Below the pieces are notes generated by a model. That model ran no database searches. It saw only the letters and a list, made by a program, of their open reading frames with translations, and was not told the origin of the DNA. A program made the position numbers and the translations under genes. DNA of 7,184 nt from Acidobacteriota bacterium (GTDB taxonomy: Bacteria; Acidobacteriota; Terriglobia; Terriglobales; SCQP01): assembly GCA_021823305.1 (NCBI GenBank), contig JAKAOE010000090.1, positions 1 through 7,184 of the forward strand, read 5' to 3'. Each line of letters starts with the position of its first letter. Positions within the stretch are counted from its first letter, which is position 1. Of this stretch, positions 4,876 through 7,184 are shown in pieces.

Positions 4876-6924
4876 CTAATTGCCGGCGCTGGCGCCGGTC
4901 TTGTACGGGCTCTTGAGGTACTGCTGGGCGATCTGCTGGGCGTTGTTGGTATCGTCGTGGGTCTGGAGCGCGAGCTCGTATTCATTGACGGCGCGGTCGC
5001 GCTGGCCGGTGAGGTCGAAGATCTTGCCCAACTGGATGTGGCTCCAGACCACCACCCACTTGGGGTTCAGGTCGCCGTTGATCGCCTGGCGGTACTCATC
5101 GGCGGCGTTCTGCCAGTTTTGCTCCTGATAGTAGGCTTCGGCCAGGCGGTAATGGGCGAGCGAGCTGATGGGGTTGAGCTTGAGCGCGGCCTCGTACTGC
5201 TTGATGGCGTCGGGGAAATCGCTGGCGGCGACCAGGTTGTCGCCGCGCGAGAGATCGACGCGCAGCTCAAGCTCGGAATTGGATTTGAGGATCCAGTCGT
5301 TGGGATCCACCACGACCTTCTCCGGCCGGCCGGCGGTATTGATGCTGAAGTCGCTGCTGCTGCCGGAGACGGGGATGGTGCGGGTGACGGTGGCGCCGTC
5401 GGTGATGATGCTCACCTCGACCGGCATGTTGAACAGGTCGAGGTTCTGCTGGATGGAGCCGGTCACGCGATAGCCACCGCTGCCGAGGCGGTAGATGGTC
5501 CACTGGTTGGTGAACTTGGGCACCGCGGTGCCGGTGTACCACTGGCTGAAGAAGCCGCGCAGGTCGGTGCCGGTGCTCTTGCCGATCGCCTGTTCAAACT
5601 GGGCGGTGCTGACCGGCTGCCAGGCGTAGGTGTTGACCAGCGAGCGCAGCGCGTCGTTGAAGGGCTGGTCGCCGAGCTGCCAGCGCAGCATGTGGAAGAG
5701 CAGCGCGCCCTTGTCGTAGTTGAGGTCCTGGAACTGGGGTGAGAAGACGTACAACTGGCTGGAGTCGCTGAGCGCGGTCTGGGGATAGCTGAGCGCGCCG
5801 ACCTCGAGCTCGGTGATCAGCGCGTGCCAGGCGGCGTTGCCCTGGGTTTTCTGGATGTAGAGCGACTCGGCGAAGCGGGCGGCGCCGTACTGCAGCCAGG
5901 CGTCGTCGAGGGTGGCCGGGCTGAGCATGATGCCGAACCACTGCTGGGCGATCTCGTCCACGAGCAGGTTGTCGTCCACGCTGCCGCCGATCGAGCTGCT
6001 GGAAAGGACGATGAGGCCGGGGGAGCTGAAGGAGGGCAGGGCGTCGGAGGGCAGCTCGACGAAATTGAGCGAGTTCAGCGGTGGCGTGCCGAAGGTATCG
6101 GTGAGGAACGCGGCGATATTGGCGGCGTGGGTGGCGTACTGGGCGGTGAGCGCCGCGGGCACATCGGGGTTGAAGTAGAAGTGGGTGGTGAAGCCCGCAT
6201 CCTGGAACGTCTGTGGCTTGAGCGGCGTGACGATGACGGAGCCGGGGAAGCTGGCGTGCTGCTGGCGGTAGACGTAGGTGACCTGGTCGCCGCCGCCGCT
6301 GGGCGTGGTGGCGGCGTTGCCGCTGGCGATCATGGCCAGGGTGGAGGGCAGCGTGGCGGTGATGGTGGCGGTGAAGCGGTTGGTGTCGTACCCCACCATC
6401 GGGAACCACTCGCCGGGGTAGAGGAGGAAGGCGCCGTCGGGGCCGACGTAGGCGGTGCGGATGCCGTTGATGGGGCTCAGCCGGGCGTCGGCCAAGGGGC
6501 CGGCGTAATGGAAAGTCAGCGTGGCGTTGGCGCCGCTGCTCAGCGGCGCCGGAAAGGTGACCAGCACCTGATCGCCTTGGCGCACCGGTGCAAGCGAGGC
6601 GCCGGTGGCGTCGGTGACGGAGGCGACCACGAGGTTTTGGTTGAGGCGGAAGGAGGCGGTGGAGACTTCCGACTGCGCTGTCATGGCGACTTGCGCCACC
6701 ACGTCCAGAAGATGCTGAGGAAAATTAAACGTGAGCTTGAGGTTGTAATGGCTGACGGTGAAGGGCAGCTTGGGGCCGGCGGGCAGCGCCGGCAGCGGCG
6801 CGGGCGCAACTGGCGCGACCGGTGCGGGGCGCATGATCTTGGGCGGGGGCGGCACGCCTTGCGCCGCAGCCGCGGCGCCGAGCAGCAACAGCGCCCCAAA
6901 AATTCGCAGGCGGGACATGCTCAT
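4876..6924 (-). CDS. Exported M1-aminopeptidase-like protein with degenerate zinc site and C-terminal TPR repeats
   Basis: 682 residues. A signal peptide (RLRIFGALLLLGAAAAAQG, residues 5-23) precedes a Pro/Ala-rich linker (24-53). The M1-type N-terminal beta domain spans ~55-240, the gluzincin-like helical domain ~243-460 and a beta-sandwich ~473-545. Three TPR-like units follow at ~558-586, 587-620 and 624-656, then a short tail. It should act in the periplasm or be outer-membrane associated. The HELAHQWFG motif of M1 peptidases is VDEIAQQWFG here: D323 and Q327 replace the two histidines, E324 is kept. The third ligand, normally Glu 18 residues further on in WLNEG, is Y346 (WLQYG). The GxMEN exopeptidase motif is replaced by PSFSS (297-301). 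The proton-donor tyrosine is kept (Y403 in NYDKGALLFHMLR). The protein is therefore probably not a zinc peptidase but a binding or scaffold protein; this is inference. The reading frame is clean, so it is not a decayed gene. M3 (ATG 6918) is an alternative start. It lies 50 bp from lpxB and 17 bp from the HIT gene. Confidence 0.9.
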   Translation of the reverse strand: MSMSRLRIFGALLLLGAAAAAQGVPPPPKIMRPAPVAPVAPAPLPALPAGPKLPFTVSHYNLKLTFNFPQHLLDVVAQVAMTAQSEVSTASFRLNQNLVVASVTDATGASLAPVRQGDQVLVTFPAPLSSGANATLTFHYAGPLADARLSPINGIRTAYVGPDGAFLLYPGEWFPMVGYDTNRFTATITATLPSTLAMIASGNAATTPSGGGDQVTYVYRQQHASFPGSVIVTPLKPQTFQDAGFTTHFYFNPDVPAALTAQYATHAANIAAFLTDTFGTPPLNSLNFVELPSDALPSFSSPGLIVLSSSSIGGSVDDNLLVDEIAQQWFGIMLSPATLDDAWLQYGAARFAESLYIQKTQGNAAWHALITELEVGALSYPQTALSDSSQLYVFSPQFQDLNYDKGALLFHMLRWQLGDQPFNDALRSLVNTYAWQPVSTAQFEQAIGKSTGTDLRGFFSQWYTGTAVPKFTNQWTIYRLGSGGYRVTGSIQQNLDLFNMPVEVSIITDGATVTRTIPVSGSSSDFSINTAGRPEKVVVDPNDWILKSNSELELRVDLSRGDNLVAASDFPDAIKQYEAALKLNPISSLAHYRLAEAYYQEQNWQNAADEYRQAINGDLNPKWVVVWSHIQLGKIFDLTGQRDRAVNEYELALQTHDDTNNAQQIAQQYLKSPYKTGASAGN

Positions 6925-6928
6925 CTCA

Positions 6929-6934
6929 AGTATA
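6929..6934 (-). promoter_or_regulatory. Candidate -10 box (TATACT) just before the M1-like gene
   Basis: TATACT (5 of 6 matches to TATAAT) on the minus strand ends 4 nt before the ATG at 6924. No -35 match is seen 16-18 nt upstream. If used, the transcript would begin within or next to the first codons, giving a leaderless message or initiation at the second ATG (6918). The absence of a good ribosome site fits this, but the gene could equally be read through from lpxB. Confidence 0.3.
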
Positions 6935-6948
6935 GACGAGGCTTAGCG

Positions 6949-6973
6949 GGCCGGCGGGTACCGCCTCGGGGCC
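6949..6973 (-). other. GC-rich hairpin directly after the lpxB stop codon
   Basis: GGCGG-GTA-CCGCC (6953-6965) forms a 5-bp stem with a 3-nt loop, extended by GGCC arms at 6949-6952 and 6970-6973 across a 4-nt bulge. It starts 1 nt after the lpxB stop. No U-run follows on the minus strand, so it is not a standard intrinsic terminator; it could attenuate read-through or protect the 3' end of the message. In such GC-rich DNA it may also be chance. Confidence 0.25.
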
Positions 6974-6974
6974 A

Positions 6975-7184
6975 CTACACCAGCAAGGCTTCTTCGACTT
7001 CCTGCGCGGCGCGGTCGATGGCGCCGGGCGAGCCCAGCCGCGTTCGCACCTCCGCCAGGTCGGCCTCCATCCGGCGGCGTTCCTCGCCTTCGTTGAGCAG
7101 GCGCCGCGCCCAGGCGACGATGGCTTCGGGCTGGAAGTCGGCCTGGATGAGCTCGGGCACGGCGGCCTTTTCGGCGATCAGGTT
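6975..7184 (-). CDS. lpxB: Lipid-A-disaccharide synthase LpxB, C-terminal end (5' part cut by window edge)
   Basis: The last 69 codons are visible and open to the window edge. NLIAEKAAVPELIQADFQPEAI matches the NLIAG-x-VPELIQ-x-DF signature of the LpxB C-terminus. It is followed by the usual helical tail (ARRLLNEGEERRRMEADLAEVRTRLGSPGAIDRAAQEV). LpxB joins UDP-2,3-diacylglucosamine and lipid X to form the lipid A disaccharide at the inner face of the cytoplasmic membrane, so the host is expected to have an outer membrane with lipid A. The stop is TAG at 6977-6975. GTG 7160 is an internal valine and not a start, because the family signature continues upstream of it. The M1-like gene follows in the same direction after 50 bp. 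Confidence 0.88.
   Translation of the reverse strand, partial: NLIAEKAAVPELIQADFQPEAIVAWARRLLNEGEERRRMEADLAEVRTRLGSPGAIDRAAQEVEEALLV

Noticed and set aside
4469..4879. A 136-codon plus-strand open frame over the HIT gene
   Set aside because: It is antisense to a complete HIT protein with an intact histidine triad, and has no family resemblance of its own.
4957..5742. A 261-codon open frame on the plus strand inside the M1-like gene
   Set aside because: No motif or credible start context, and it mirrors third-position GC bias of the minus-strand gene.
4921..5954. A 14-bp repeat CTGCTGGGCGATCT at 4921-4934 and 5941-5954
   Set aside because: Both copies encode similar residues (QIAQQ and EIAQQ) in the same gene and frame; convergent codon use explains it, and no mobile or duplicated unit surrounds them.

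Overview
The window is high-GC DNA in which every convincing gene lies on the minus strand, so transcription runs from high to low coordinates. The likely host is a Gram-negative, high-GC bacterium, most probably an Acidobacteriota. The support is a lipid A gene (lpxB end), an exported M1-peptidase-like protein, a pyruvate:ferredoxin oxidoreductase, and above all the remnant of a PadR regulator plus MacB/FtsX-type permease, a pairing that is very common in acidobacterial genomes. This taxonomic call is an inference from gene content; no rRNA or other marker is present.

Layout in transcription order. (1) 7184-6975: the C-terminal end of lpxB, cut by the window edge. (2) 6924-4876: an exported 682-residue protein with the fold and spacing of an M1 aminopeptidase followed by TPR repeats, but with all three zinc ligands replaced. 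(3) 4858-4517: a complete HIT-family protein, 17 bp downstream and probably co-transcribed. (4) 4492-4125: a decayed locus. A promoter with a perfect 21-bp palindrome precedes the first ~70 codons of a padR gene (frameshifted near its start). This runs directly into what reads as the last ~35-40 codons of an ABC-type permease. The simplest reading is one internal deletion that fused the two ends of a padR-permease pair. (5) 4105-4029: a regulatory region with a candidate sigma70-type promoter whose -35 box sits inside an 11-bp-period direct repeat. (6) 4029-2386: a GltD-like FAD/NADPH oxidoreductase with an extra C-terminal 2[4Fe-4S] domain. (7) 2389-1: nifJ, pyruvate:ferredoxin oxidoreductase, overlapping the previous gene by 4 bp and running off the window before its thiamine-diphosphate domain.

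How the parts work together. The GltD-like gene and nifJ form a translationally coupled pair. The natural inference is that electrons from pyruvate oxidation pass through the NifJ ferredoxin domain to the flavoprotein and then to NADP+, or in reverse for reductive carboxylation. The lpxB, M1-like and HIT genes are co-oriented and closely spaced, but share no obvious pathway. No RNA genes, CRISPR arrays, insertion sequences or clear intrinsic terminators were seen. The only stretch over 300 bases without an intact gene is 4030-4516, which holds the decayed padR-permease remnant and the two regulatory regions.
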